Positions 42,894 to 53,785 of a stretch of 64,000 bases of DNA are shown here, piece by piece. The stretch's first letter is position 1; every line of letters starts with the position of its first letter. Under the pieces are notes generated by a model. That model ran no database searches. It was not told the DNA's origin and worked only from the letters and a program-made list of their open reading frames with translations. The stretch spans positions 2,840,001-2,904,000 of the forward strand of contig NZ_AP019736.1 in assembly GCF_006542685.1 (NCBI RefSeq), read 5' to 3'. Position numbers and translations under genes: made by a program. This stretch comes from Alistipes dispar. GTDB lineage: Bacteria; Bacteroidota; Bacteroidia; Bacteroidales; Rikenellaceae.

Positions 42894-44630
42894 TCATTCG
42901 CGTCTCATGCGGTAATCGTAGAATCCGAACACCTCGGTCGAAAGCTCTCCGAGCCAGCCGCTCTTGGCATTCACCCCCGTCTGGACCTTCACGAAGTCGA
43001 TGTACTCCAGCCCGGCCGGCTCGCCCTCGAACGTCACGGCGTCCGCGATCCGGAAATGGTTGGGATTGGCCGCGGCCGAAACGTTGTCGTCGTCGGTCAG
43101 ACGGTCGATCGGACTGAAATTGTCCGCATAACCCCACTCGTACGCGGCATTGACCCAATAGGAGCCGTTGCCCGACTGGTCGTAGTTGCGGGCTTCGAGA
43201 CGTGTTCCGCGCAGCGTATAGCTTTCCGCCTCCACCCACGCAGGGTAGTAGTACCCTTGGTCGTGGAACTGCTTCAGGTAGTCGATCGACCCGCTGCCGC
43301 CGCGGTTGTCTGTCCAGCGCGTCTCCATTCCGGCGCCGCGCGGGCGGTAGTAGGTGACGGCATAATCCTGCAACGTCTCCGCCTTGCCCGTCTCCGAACC
43401 CTTCAGCTCGTACCACGTGTCGTTGGGCAGCCCGTCCCCGTTCTCGTCCTGCATGACCCAGACGATCCCCGGCTCGGAGGAGCCTTCGAACGAGTTGCCC
43501 ACGATGGCCAGGTCGTAGCCGCCCGAAGCGTCGATGCTGTGGTCGAAGCCCACGACGATATACCCGCCGAAACCGCCCAGCGAAACGTAGGTGTTCCGCA
43601 TCATCCGGTCCTCGGCATAGGCGCAGGCCTCCTCCATCGTCGCAGCGGTGCAATTCTCATTGACGAACTGCCCGGGAGCGGGCAGAAACTCGTACACCCG
43701 GTCCCAGTCGGCGCCGCTGGTCGCCGAACGGGGGCGGTAGTAGCGTCCGGCAGGAGGGCAGACACGGACCGTGAGGGTCTGCGACACCGACAGATGCGAG
43801 TTGCGCATCGTCACCGTCGCGCGGTGTTCGCCCTCTTCCGCCGCGGTAAAACGGTAGGCGGGATCGGCGCCCCGCTGCACGGTCTTACCGTCGAGCGTCC
43901 AGACATACTCCGCATCGAAGGCGTTTACCACGTCGAGCGGCATGAGGCGGATGGTGCGGCCTGCGGAGACATTGTACTCGGTCCGCTCGAACGTCCAGCC
44001 GAACGGCATGTCTTCGGGCGCAGCGACCCGCACGGAAAACTCGACGGTATCCGTCCCGTCTTCGTTCGAGGCCGCGAAACGCAGGGCATAGGTCCCGGCC
44101 TCGGCGCTCCGGAAGGTATAGTCCCGCTCCGTAGAAACCTCCCTGCCGTCCACGCTCCACGAGTAGGAGACGGGGATCGAGACTTCGGCCACGGAAGGTT
44201 TCAGCACCAGATCGGAATCCGTGAGGATCGTGAAGCCCTCCTCCGCACCGGGAATCGAAACGGTCGGTACTTCGAGCGCCGTCACGTCCACGCGCAGTTC
44301 CTCGCTCGCCGTACCGTACCGGGTCGAAACCTCCAGCAGCACGTAAACCTTCCCGACGGTCTCCGCGCGGAAGACGAGCGACGGCTCCTCTCCGATCACC
44401 CGGCCGTCCACCGTCCAACTGAAACGGGCGTCGTCGGCGTATTCGTAACGGGGGCTGATGGTCAGTTCGCGCCCCGCCTTCACCGTGTACACGCCCGTTT
44501 CGCTGTCGAGCGCGATGACGGGAGCCGGAGACGCATCCGCCTCGATGACCCCGTCCCGGTTGCAGGCGGCGAACGACGTCAGAAGAAGACCGAACAGCGC
44601 GATCGCGGCTTTTCTCATCGGACTGCGCAT
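42894..44630 (-). CDS. PKD-like domain surface lipoprotein, cobalamin-riboswitch operon
   Basis: 578 residues with lipobox LTSFAAC (Cys about 23). Three PKD-like Ig repeats (about 38-115, 120-205, 210-295) carry the recurring pattern YSWSVDG / FSWTVDG / YVWTLDG followed by GxYxLxxxxxN. A C-terminal domain (about 300-578) begins RYYRPRSATSGADWDRVYEF and contains VVGFDHSIDASGGYDLAIVGNSFEGSSEPGIVWVMQDENGDG; such regions occur in Bacteroidetes cell-surface proteins next to DUF5074 genes. Because a cobalamin riboswitch controls the transcript, it probably helps capture cobamides at the surface. Its own ligand is unproven. It begins one base after the DUF5074 gene ends. Confidence 0.75.
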   Translation of the reverse strand: MRSPMRKAAIALFGLLLTSFAACNRDGVIEADASPAPVIALDSETGVYTVKAGRELTISPRYEYADDARFSWTVDGRVIGEEPSLVFRAETVGKVYVLLEVSTRYGTASEELRVDVTALEVPTVSIPGAEEGFTILTDSDLVLKPSVAEVSIPVSYSWSVDGREVSTERDYTFRSAEAGTYALRFAASNEDGTDTVEFSVRVAAPEDMPFGWTFERTEYNVSAGRTIRLMPLDVVNAFDAEYVWTLDGKTVQRGADPAYRFTAAEEGEHRATVTMRNSHLSVSQTLTVRVCPPAGRYYRPRSATSGADWDRVYEFLPAPGQFVNENCTAATMEEACAYAEDRMMRNTYVSLGGFGGYIVVGFDHSIDASGGYDLAIVGNSFEGSSEPGIVWVMQDENGDGLPNDTWYELKGSETGKAETLQDYAVTYYRPRGAGMETRWTDNRGGSGSIDYLKQFHDQGYYYPAWVEAESYTLRGTRLEARNYDQSGNGSYWVNAAYEWGYADNFSPIDRLTDDDNVSAAANPNHFRIADAVTFEGEPAGLEYIDFVKVQTGVNAKSGWLGELSTEVFGFYDYRMRRE

Positions 44631-44631
44631 A

Positions 44632-46614
44632 TCATTTGCCGAGCCATTCCGACGTGTAACGATAGGCGAAGTCGATGCCCGCCGGGCTCGCGCCCTTCTG
44701 CGCGGAGTAGGAGAAACGGCTCTCCTGAACCGGCGAAGCGCCCGAGACGTCGTACACGCAGATATTCGAACTCACGTAATTCGACATGCCGACCCACAGT
44801 TTTCCGGTCGTCGGATGCTGGCCCATGATGCCGTAAACGGTCTCGCCGGCCGAAAGCCAGTGCACGTCGGCCGTTTTCGTCTCGTAGTTGTAACGTGTCA
44901 CGGTGGTCGCGCTGAAGGAGTCCGTATCCACGAAATAGAGGTACGGACCGGTGAAGTCGGCGCACATGCCGACGGCAGGCGACCAGGTGGCCACGGGGAA
45001 CCGCACGGCCTCGGGCAGTTCTTCATTCAGAATTTCGCGGCCCTCGTGGTCGATGCCCACGATCTTCGCCGCGGAGGTGAAATCGGCGCCCATGTTCTGA
45101 TTGCCGGTAAAGGTTCCGGCCAGCGCGAAATAGATATTGCCGTCGGCGCCCTTGACGACACCTTTGACCTGACGGCCTTCGTAAGTAATCCGCTTCTCGA
45201 CGGCATCCGTCGCCGGATCGACGATGACCAGACTGTGGCCGCATCCGGCAAAAAGCTTGCCGCGGGAGAGGACCATGCGGGTCTTGACGGCCCCTTCGGT
45301 GGAGAACGCCCCGAAAGTACCCTCCACCGTGGCGCCCACCTCGACGGAACCGTCGCCCAGCGTCAGCGCGCAGATGCCCGACGTGGCTTCCATGCCCGAC
45401 TCGGAATACTGCACATAGGCCTTCGTCGGACTGACGACCACCAGATGCTGCGGCCATGTATCCTTGCCCTCGGGAGTTTTGATAACCAGCGGATCGGCAT
45501 ACTCCATGCGCATCGTCCGGGCGTCGCAGACGACGAACCGTCCGGCCCCGTTCATCGAACCGCCGTTCTGCGTAAGCAGGTAAATCCGGTCGTTGGCCAT
45601 GAACATATCCTGCACGACATTGCCGATCTCCTTGCCGCCGTTGGCCTGCTCGAACACCTCCTCGTACTCCTTGCCGGACTTGTCGTACCAGACCAGCATG
45701 CCGTTGGCCGAGGTCATGTTGCCCTCGCAGACGACGAACGTGCCTCCGGCGTCCGTGAAATCCACCGAAGCGCACACCTCGGCCGAAGCGAACACCGTCT
45801 CGCCCGTGGCGCGGATACCGATCAGCGTGACGATGCCGCCGGCATACGAAACGCCATCCGAAGCGGCCGGAGCCTTCAGCGTGACGCTCCTGCCAGCCAG
45901 ATCGAACGATGCCGTCCACCCTTCGGGGACGTTCATGAAATCGGCCGTGGTCACGTCGGCCACACGCAGCGACAGCGTCCTCCGCTCCCCGAAACCGAAC
46001 ACGAAGCAACCGCGGCCGTCCTCCGACTGCACGAAACCGAACACGGCCCCGGTCTTCGGTATGACGATCGTCTGCCCGTCGGTCAGTTCGAAAACGACCT
46101 CGGTCTCCCCGTCGGTCACCGACCTGAAGAAGGCGTCGCCGTCCTTGCCCGAGGCTTTGACCTCCTTGCCCGAAGCGTCCTCTACACGCACGCCGTCAAC
46201 GGTCCAGTACCCCTCGGCATCCACCGCCAGCTCGGGCGCCTCGCCCGATACGGGAATCCTGTTCCCCTCGTCGTCCGTCAGGAAATTACCCTTGCCGCCG
46301 AGGGTCCAATAGTAAACGCCCTCGACGCGGTCGATACCGATGACCGGGGCGTCTGCCCCGTCGGCGATCGTCACCGAAGTCTTGTCGCTGAAGACGATCG
46401 TGCACCCCTCGTCGGTCTCGACGACCTCCGAGATCGTCTTGTTCTTCTCCAGCGCATCGACGACCGTCCGCAGCGAGGAGACCTTCTCGTTGAGCGCCGC
46501 CAGTTCGTTCCTGATCCCGTCGATTTCCGCCCAAAGGTCGTCGTCGTCATACGAACAGCTCCACGTCGCCATGCCGAGCATGGCGAGCATCAGAAGTGTA
46601 ACCAGTTTTCTCAT
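44632..46614 (-). CDS. DUF5074 (BtuG-like) surface lipoprotein, cobalamin-binding candidate
   Basis: 660 residues with lipobox GMATWSC (Cys20). A coiled-coil stalk (about 28-60, EIDGIRNELAALNEKVSSLRTVVDALEK) and a PL-binding DUF4988-like beta region (about 60-290) precede a seven-bladed propeller-type DUF5074 domain (about 300-655: EGNMTSANGMLVWYDKSGKEYEEVFEQANG, YVQYSESGMEATSGICAL, VAT WSPAVGMCADF). BtuG in Bacteroides thetaiotaomicron is a DUF5074 propeller that binds vitamin B12 on the cell surface and delivers it to BtuB. The cobalamin riboswitch upstream strongly supports the same role. No btuB gene is adjacent. Confidence 0.82.
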   Translation of the reverse strand: MRKLVTLLMLAMLGMATWSCSYDDDDLWAEIDGIRNELAALNEKVSSLRTVVDALEKNKTISEVVETDEGCTIVFSDKTSVTIADGADAPVIGIDRVEGVYYWTLGGKGNFLTDDEGNRIPVSGEAPELAVDAEGYWTVDGVRVEDASGKEVKASGKDGDAFFRSVTDGETEVVFELTDGQTIVIPKTGAVFGFVQSEDGRGCFVFGFGERRTLSLRVADVTTADFMNVPEGWTASFDLAGRSVTLKAPAASDGVSYAGGIVTLIGIRATGETVFASAEVCASVDFTDAGGTFVVCEGNMTSANGMLVWYDKSGKEYEEVFEQANGGKEIGNVVQDMFMANDRIYLLTQNGGSMNGAGRFVVCDARTMRMEYADPLVIKTPEGKDTWPQHLVVVSPTKAYVQYSESGMEATSGICALTLGDGSVEVGATVEGTFGAFSTEGAVKTRMVLSRGKLFAGCGHSLVIVDPATDAVEKRITYEGRQVKGVVKGADGNIYFALAGTFTGNQNMGADFTSAAKIVGIDHEGREILNEELPEAVRFPVATWSPAVGMCADFTGPYLYFVDTDSFSATTVTRYNYETKTADVHWLSAGETVYGIMGQHPTTGKLWVGMSNYVSSNICVYDVSGASPVQESRFSYSAQKGASPAGIDFAYRYTSEWLGK

Positions 46615-46645
46615 TCCTTCCGTTTTTTAAGTTTGACATATCCGA

Positions 46646-46682
46646 TAAAAAAATCAGCCGCATCCTCCTGGCAGGATACGGC
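46646..46682 (-). terminator. Riboswitch expression-platform terminator
   Basis: On the minus strand GCCGTATCC pairs with GGATGCGGC (plus 46674-46682 and 46657-46665), followed by TGA and seven Ts (plus 46647-46653). It lies between the B12 box and the start of the DUF5074 gene, where cobalamin binding can end transcription. Confidence 0.75.
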
Positions 46683-46814
46683 GGAAAATTCAAAACGGAC
46701 ATTCGCACACCTCCGAAATTTCGCGTTTCGCGACCGGGACGGGCCGGACGGCAGGGGGAAAATCGCTGTTCTGATTCTCGCCCGTAGTCCCGCAGGCAAC
46801 AAATCCTCTGTAAA

Positions 46815-47000
46815 ATGCGAAAGGCAGGTCTTCTGACTCGTTCCGGTTCCGCGCCTTCCCGGCCGCGCCTGCGGCCAGTGGCAAAGATTGCGAAACCTCT
46901 CGTGCTCCTTCACGGAGCGGAAACTCACAGCAACGGGTATTGTCGCAGACTTTCACTGCGTTCCCTTTTCATTCCCCGCCGCGGCCCGTCGCCGGGTGCG
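46815..47000 (-). promoter_or_regulatory. Cobalamin (B12) riboswitch
   Basis: Read on the minus strand, the 5' part holds ATGAAAAGGGAA, the middle holds TTTGCCACTGGCCGC, and the 3' part ends in the B12 box AGTCAGAAGACCTGCC (plus 46823-46838), which matches AGYCAGgAGACCTGCC with one change. This order is the standard cobalamin aptamer. It is followed by a terminator and the BtuG-like gene. It is expected to switch expression off when cobalamin is abundant. Confidence 0.92.
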
Positions 47001-47021
47001 GAAAGGAAACCTTTGCGAAGA

Positions 47022-47052
47022 CAAACATAGGCTAAAAAAACGAATCCGACAA
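47022..47052 (-). promoter_or_regulatory. Promoter of the riboswitch transcript
   Basis: TATGTTTG on the minus strand (plus 47022-47029) with TTG (plus 47050-47052) after a 20-base spacer. Transcription would begin near 47015, immediately before the aptamer, and give a leader of about 400 bases. Confidence 0.7.
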
Positions 47053-47150
47053 GATTTTTCCGATTTTTTTCATCGCTCCGGCCGCAGAGGCCCGGCACGG
47101 CGTTCCGCGCCGCCGTGCGGCAGGGGAGGGATGCACCGCGCGCCGCCCGC

Positions 47151-47181
47151 AAAAAACGCCGCCGGCTTTGTGCCGGCGGCG
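47151..47181 (-). terminator. Terminator of the kdp operon
   Basis: CGCCGCCGGC (47157-47166) and GCCGGCGGCG (47172-47181), 5-base loop; on the minus strand followed by six Ts (plus 47151-47156). It lies 28 bases after the histidine kinase stop codon. Confidence 0.85.
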
Positions 47182-47208
47182 CCACCAAAAATAACACCAA
47201 AATCCGGA

Positions 47209-48933
47209 TCAGGCCGGAAGGGAGATCGTAAAGCGACTGCCCTTGCCGATCTGGCTGTCCACGGTGATCGTGCCGCCGTGCGCTTCGACGAACTCCTTCG
47301 AAATAGCCAGTCCCAGACCGCTGCCCTGCACCTTCGTGCCGGGAACGCGGAAATAGCGTTCGAAGATGCTCTTGTGGTAGCGCGGGTCGATTCCCCGGCC
47401 GAAATCCTGCACGTAGATATTCACGACCTTGTCCTGCTGGCAGGCTCCCACGATGATGCGCGAATTTTCGGGCGAGTGGTGAATGGCGTTCGACAGGAGG
47501 TTCGTCACCACCCACGCGATCTTCTCGTTATCGACGAAGAGTTTCGAAATCTTCTCGGGGTATTCCACCTCCACGAAGCAGTGGAACCGCTCGGCGAGCA
47601 CCTGCGTCGCATGCACGGCGTAGTCGATCAGCTCGATCGGCTTGACGATCTTGGGCATCAGTTTCAGCTTGCCCGACTCGACCTGCGTCATGTTGAGCAG
47701 CTCTCCCGTGATGTTGAGCAGCCGGTCGCTGCTGTCCTTAATGCTCGTTATCAGCGCCTTCTGCTCGTCGTTGAGCGAACCCAGCCGGTTGTCGCCGAGC
47801 AATTGGAGGCTCATCAGGATCGACGAAATGGGCGTCTTCATCTCGTGCGAGACGGTGGAGATGAAATTCGTTTTCGCCGAATCCAGCTCCTTGTAGCGCG
47901 TCACGTTGTTCAGGATGATCACGTTGCCGATGAACTGCTTCCGCTGCCCGCCGACCGGAACGATATGGAGCGGGATGTTCTCCATCTGGAAATAGCTCTC
48001 CTTGTTGTCGGCGTAGATCTTCAGCGGCTCCTTCTGTCCTTCGTCCTCCTTCGGTTCGGAGTAGAGCTCGCGGATCAGCCTCCGCAGCAGATCGTTGTTC
48101 AGAGCCACCTCCGCGGCCTTGCGGCCGATCACTTCGCCGCGCTTCAGATTCAGGATCGTGCACGCCTCGTCGTTCATGAAGAGGATGTTGCGCTCCGAAT
48201 CCAGTCCGACGATCGGTTCGTGGAGGCTGTTCACGATCCCCTCGATGCGCTTCTTTTCGATCATGAGCGAATCGAGCGAACTGCGGCGGTATTCCGAGAG
48301 TTTGCAGGCCATGTCGTTGAACGACTCGGCCACCTCGCGGAACTCGCGGTTGCCCCCGAAGTCGAGCCGCTCCTCGTAGTTGTGGTTGGCGATCTCCGTG
48401 ATGCCCCGCTTGAGCTTGTCGATCGGGCGCAGGATCACCGCCGGGAACTGCACGAGGAAGGCCGCGGCGAGCACTACGCAGAGGACCGCCATGACCGTCA
48501 GCCACCACACGGCGTCGGCCGCACGCGCCTCCATCTCGGAACTTTTCATGCGGATCGAAGCCATGTTGAGGTCCATGATCCGGTAGAGGTCGCTGCGGAC
48601 GAGCCTTATCCGGTCCGGAGTCACCGTGTCCGTGAGGGCCGCGATGCGGCGGCCGAGCGACGCCGTGGCCTCGCTCTCGTCCACCTCCGTGATGTTCTGC
48701 CGCTGCAGGCTGAGGCTGCGGATGAGCGTCGCCCGCGACGAGGAATCCTGCGAGAGGCGGTCCAGCGACCGGAGCATCTCCTCGGCGTAATGCACCGAGT
48801 TGTAGTTGTCCGCGAGAATGTTCCCGGACGCGGCGGAGAGTTGCCGCACGTAACCGACGGAGAGTCCTCCGAGCAGCAGAATCAGGACGAACAACACGCC
48901 GATTCCCAATGTCAATCTGTATCGTAGGTTCAT
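47209..48933 (-). CDS. HAMP-PAS sensor histidine kinase of the kdp locus
   Basis: 574 residues. Membrane helices at about 9-30 and 143-164 enclose a helical sensor region. HAMP (about 165-217) is followed by a PAS domain (about 225-345) and HisKA with His363 in STVSHEMKTP. The ATPase has VTNLLSNAIHHSP (N box), FGRGID and GSGLGLAISKEF (G boxes). In most bacteria this catalytic core is part of KdpD; here it follows the kinase-less KdpD by one base as a separate protein with its own sensor. It probably phosphorylates the sigma-54 response regulator encoded at the other end of the locus. Confidence 0.88.
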   Translation of the reverse strand: MNLRYRLTLGIGVLFVLILLLGGLSVGYVRQLSAASGNILADNYNSVHYAEEMLRSLDRLSQDSSSRATLIRSLSLQRQNITEVDESEATASLGRRIAALTDTVTPDRIRLVRSDLYRIMDLNMASIRMKSSEMEARAADAVWWLTVMAVLCVVLAAAFLVQFPAVILRPIDKLKRGITEIANHNYEERLDFGGNREFREVAESFNDMACKLSEYRRSSLDSLMIEKKRIEGIVNSLHEPIVGLDSERNILFMNDEACTILNLKRGEVIGRKAAEVALNNDLLRRLIRELYSEPKEDEGQKEPLKIYADNKESYFQMENIPLHIVPVGGQRKQFIGNVIILNNVTRYKELDSAKTNFISTVSHEMKTPISSILMSLQLLGDNRLGSLNDEQKALITSIKDSSDRLLNITGELLNMTQVESGKLKLMPKIVKPIELIDYAVHATQVLAERFHCFVEVEYPEKISKLFVDNEKIAWVVTNLLSNAIHHSPENSRIIVGACQQDKVVNIYVQDFGRGIDPRYHKSIFERYFRVPGTKVQGSGLGLAISKEFVEAHGGTITVDSQIGKGSRFTISLPA

Positions 48934-48934
48934 A

Positions 48935-50062
48935 TCACGACAAAATGATTAAGTCGATGTTCATGCCCGCCAGCCGGTTGAGCAACCGGCGCATCCGCGC
49001 GGCCGTCACGAGCAGCGAGAGGAGTTTGAAACGGGGTTTGCTGATGCATACCAGGCTGATCTTGCGGGAAATGGCCACGTCCGCGACCGCCTCGACAAAA
49101 TGATTCGAATGCACGCGCATCACCTCGCCGCCCAACTCCGCGGCCAGATCGAAGTTGTTGATCAGGTAACGCTGGTTGGCCAGCGGAATCCGGTCGGTGC
49201 TCTCCCTGTCGCTCTGCACGTAGAGCACGAGAAAGCCCGCATTGAGGTGCGTGGCCATGCGCGCCGTCTTGCGGATCAGTCGCCGGGCGCGCTTCTCGCT
49301 GCTGTCGATCACGGCCAGCAGACGGTCGCTAAGCTGGGCCGGCTTCTCGATCACTTCGTTCTCGACCTTCTTCTCCACACGCAGCGCGACCTCCTTCAGC
49401 GCCAGTTCGCGCAACTGGAGGATGTTCTCCTGCCGGAAAAAGTTGTTGAGCGCCGTGGGGACCTTTTCGGGCTTGTAGATCTTGCCCGCCTTGAGCCGGG
49501 CGATCAGTTCGTCGGCCGTCAGGTCGATATTGACCACCTCGTCCGCCATGGCCAGCACGCTGTCCGGCACGCGCTCGTGCACCTCGATGCCGGTGATCTC
49601 CTGCACCTGCTCGTTCACGCCCTCGATATGCTGGATGTTGATGGCCGAAATGACGCTGACGCCTGCATCGAGAATCTGCATCACGTCCTGCCACCGCTTG
49701 GAGTTGATGCTGCCCTCGATATTGGTGTGGGCCAGTTCGTCCACGACGACGATCTCGGGATGCAGGTTGATGACGCCCTGCATGTCCAGCTCTTCGAGCT
49801 CCTTGCCCTTGTAGAAAAGCCGGCGGCGCGGAATGACAGGAAGCCCTGCTACGAGGGCTTCCGTCTCGGGACGACCGTGCGTCTCGATGTATCCGATCCG
49901 AACGTCCACCCCCGCTTCGAGCAACTGGTGGGCCTCCTGCAACATGCGGTAGGTCTTGCCCACACCGGCACTCATACCGATATAGATCTTGAACTTACCC
50001 CGGTGCGACTGCTTGATCAGGTCCAGGAAGTGGCGGGCGCTCTGTTTGGTATCGGTATCCAT
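48935..50062 (-). CDS. kdpD: KdpD sensor without kinase domain
   Basis: 375 residues. The N-terminal KdpD domain (about 20-230) shows the Walker-type GMSAGVGKTYRML and EIVVVDELAHTNIEGS. A USP-like domain follows (about 245-375: RLLAVIDSSEKRARRLIRKTARMA, KISLVCISKPR). The four helices, GAF and histidine-kinase domains of full KdpD (about 890 residues) are missing; the protein ends normally. This truncated form followed by a separate kinase gene is a Bacteroidetes arrangement. It probably senses potassium or c-di-AMP-type signals through the USP domain (inference) and regulates the downstream kinase. Confidence 0.85.
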   Translation of the reverse strand: MDTDTKQSARHFLDLIKQSHRGKFKIYIGMSAGVGKTYRMLQEAHQLLEAGVDVRIGYIETHGRPETEALVAGLPVIPRRRLFYKGKELEELDMQGVINLHPEIVVVDELAHTNIEGSINSKRWQDVMQILDAGVSVISAINIQHIEGVNEQVQEITGIEVHERVPDSVLAMADEVVNIDLTADELIARLKAGKIYKPEKVPTALNNFFRQENILQLRELALKEVALRVEKKVENEVIEKPAQLSDRLLAVIDSSEKRARRLIRKTARMATHLNAGFLVLYVQSDRESTDRIPLANQRYLINNFDLAAELGGEVMRVHSNHFVEAVADVAISRKISLVCISKPRFKLLSLLVTAARMRRLLNRLAGMNIDLIILS

Positions 50063-50065
50063 AAA

Positions 50066-50809
50066 TTACATTCTGAAGGAAAATCCTCCCACAAAATTAA
50101 CATCTTCCATGGCAGGATTCCAAACCAGATTGGTAAAAATTCCGATCGACATGGATTCCGTGCCTTTGATGTTCCAGCTCTTGCCGGCATTCAGGAAGAC
50201 GTTCTGCACGTAGAAGTCGCGGTCGATGCCGTAAGTTCCGACGGCATTCCAGGGAACCATGCCCACGCCGGCCTTCATGTCCACGCCCTTCACCGAGAAG
50301 GGATAGGCCACTTCGAAATAGGAAGCGTAGGCGCGCTCGCCCTCGGCGTTCACGTCGGCAGCGCCGAAGAGCACCGTGTACCACGACAGCGTGAAGGGAA
50401 CCTTCTCCGATACGACCCAGCTGGCGCCCACCTCGACGCGGTGGGGCGAGTCGGAACCGAAGCGGAAATAGTTGCGGTCCACCGACTCGCGGTCGGTATA
50501 GGCGCCGGTCCAATAGAGGTCGGCCAGCGAAAGCGTCACGGGGCCGAGCGTATAGGCCAGCGTCAGGTCCATCTCCTTATAGGTGGTCGAGGCGAAATCG
50601 ACCGACCCCCACGCCGTAGCGGAGAAGTTGCCGGCGGTCATAACCAGCGTGGGCTGGAAGCTCACGCCCGCCTCATAGACACCGCGCCAGAGATAGGTGC
50701 TGACGATGTCCGCACCGCCGCTGAACGACACTCCTTTTTCCTGAGCGGAAACACGGCCGGCGGAGAAAAGGGCCGCTGCGGCCAATACACCAAATACAAA
50801 ACGTTTCAT
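50066..50809 (-). CDS. Outer-membrane beta-barrel/porin-like protein of the kdp locus
   Basis: 247 residues with signal peptide (1-22, RVSAQE). The mature part is a string of amphipathic beta strands (GVSFSGGADIVSTYLWRGVYEAG, FSATAWGSVDFAS, MDLTLAYTLGPVTLSLADLYW, FTLSWYTVLFG), ending in Phe-Arg-Met, as in a small TorF-like outer-membrane barrel. It sits between kdpC and kdpD, where Kdp loci of other phyla have nothing. It may let potassium reach the periplasm or act as a sensor (inference). Its start follows the 30-residue micro-ORF by about 220 bases. Confidence 0.7.
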   Translation of the reverse strand: MKRFVFGVLAAAALFSAGRVSAQEKGVSFSGGADIVSTYLWRGVYEAGVSFQPTLVMTAGNFSATAWGSVDFASTTYKEMDLTLAYTLGPVTLSLADLYWTGAYTDRESVDRNYFRFGSDSPHRVEVGASWVVSEKVPFTLSWYTVLFGAADVNAEGERAYASYFEVAYPFSVKGVDMKAGVGMVPWNAVGTYGIDRDFYVQNVFLNAGKSWNIKGTESMSIGIFTNLVWNPAMEDVNFVGGFSFRM

Positions 50810-50872
50810 AGTAAAAATTTCCTGCTTTATTTAAAATGGGTTAATGGGTTGTTTTTCGTTTCAGGGCGCCGC

Positions 50873-50894
50873 GCCGGGTCTATGCAGACCCGGC
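50873..50894. repeat. Hairpin within the kdp operon
   Basis: GCCGGGTC (50873-50880) and GACCCGGC (50887-50894) form an 8-bp stem with 6-base loop in the 222-base gap between the micro-ORF and the outer-membrane protein gene. No T tract follows on the minus strand. It may be a processing or stability element. Confidence 0.4.
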
Positions 50895-51031
50895 CGACAC
50901 GGCCTGACCGTCGTCCCATGCCTTCGGCGGACGATCCGGAAGGTTCCGCGGCCTGCGGTTTCCCGCAAGGCGGAGGCTTCGGCTCGGCAGCGGTCCGGGC
51001 GAACCGCCCCGCCGGGCGAAGCCGCCCGCCG

Positions 51032-51124
51032 TTACAGGCAAACCAGGTCCGAAATCAGCAGTACGATGAGGAACACGACCGAAACGACGATCCATCGTTT
51101 CGCCGGCTTATCCAGCTTCACCAT
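51032..51124 (-). CDS. 30-residue membrane micro-protein after kdpC
   Basis: Starts ATG 51124, 18 bases after the kdpC stop, and ends TAA at 51032. The product has a charged N terminus (VKLDKPAKRW) and one membrane helix (IVVSVVFLIVLLISDLVCL). The positive-inside pattern predicts the N terminus in the cytoplasm. The frame is open from kdpC spacing to stop, with no overlap to other genes. I know no family for it. KdpF-like modulators have a similar shape, so it may bind the Kdp complex (inference). Confidence 0.55.
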   Translation of the reverse strand: MVKLDKPAKRWIVVSVVFLIVLLISDLVCL

Positions 51125-51142
51125 AGGACGGACTCTTTTCGT

Positions 51143-51712
51143 TTACTTGTTCTGGGCGGTATCGAGCGCCACGTTGAGCTTCAGCACGTTCACCTTCGAG
51201 GTGCCGAACAGGCCGAGCCAGGGGCCTTCGGTCACGGAATCCACGATCCGCTTCACCTCCTCGACGGACATGCCGCGGGCTTCGGCGACACGACGGATCT
51301 GAACCTCCGCCCCGCGCGGCGAGATGTCGGGATCGAGACCCGAACCGCTCGCGGTCACCATCTCGGCGGGAACCTCCTCGCGCGAGAGGTAGGGGTGGGC
51401 TGCCAGGAAGGCATCGACGCGCTCCTCGACCTGGGCCAGATACTCGGGATTGGTCGTGGCCTTGTTGCTGCCGCCCGAGCCGCCGCCGTTGTAGTCCACG
51501 TTCGAGGGACGGCCCCAGAAATAGACGCTGTCCGTGAAAGCCTGACCGACGTTGGCCGCGCCGACCACCTTGCCGTTGTATTCCACCAGCGCGGCTTCGC
51601 CGTCGTTGGGAGATGCCACCCACGCCACGAGACGCAGAACCAGCACATAACCGACGAACAGCACGACGCACATCGCCAGCGTGAATTTTATCGAAATCCA
51701 AAGATTTTTCAT
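51143..51712 (-). CDS. kdpC: Potassium-transporting ATPase KdpC subunit
   Basis: 189 residues. One N-terminal membrane helix (about 9-30, FTLAMCVVLFVGYVLVLRLVAW), then the KdpC periplasmic domain: FWGRPSNVDYNGGGSGGSNKATTNPEYLAQV and ASGSGLDPDISPRGAEVQIRRVAEARGM. KdpC is a catalytic chaperone of the Kdp pump. It follows kdpB by 12 bases. Confidence 0.95.
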   Translation of the reverse strand: MKNLWISIKFTLAMCVVLFVGYVLVLRLVAWVASPNDGEAALVEYNGKVVGAANVGQAFTDSVYFWGRPSNVDYNGGGSGGSNKATTNPEYLAQVEERVDAFLAAHPYLSREEVPAEMVTASGSGLDPDISPRGAEVQIRRVAEARGMSVEEVKRIVDSVTEGPWLGLFGTSKVNVLKLNVALDTAQNK

Positions 51713-51724
51713 TGTTCTACTACT

Positions 51725-53764
<2,040 letters not shown>

Positions 53765-53785
53765 TTTTTCAATCCGGAATTAGAA

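Noticed and set aside
46611..46956. Short minus-strand reading frames of about 90-105 codons upstream of the DUF5074 gene
   Set aside because: They coincide with the cobalamin riboswitch and its terminator and have no protein features.
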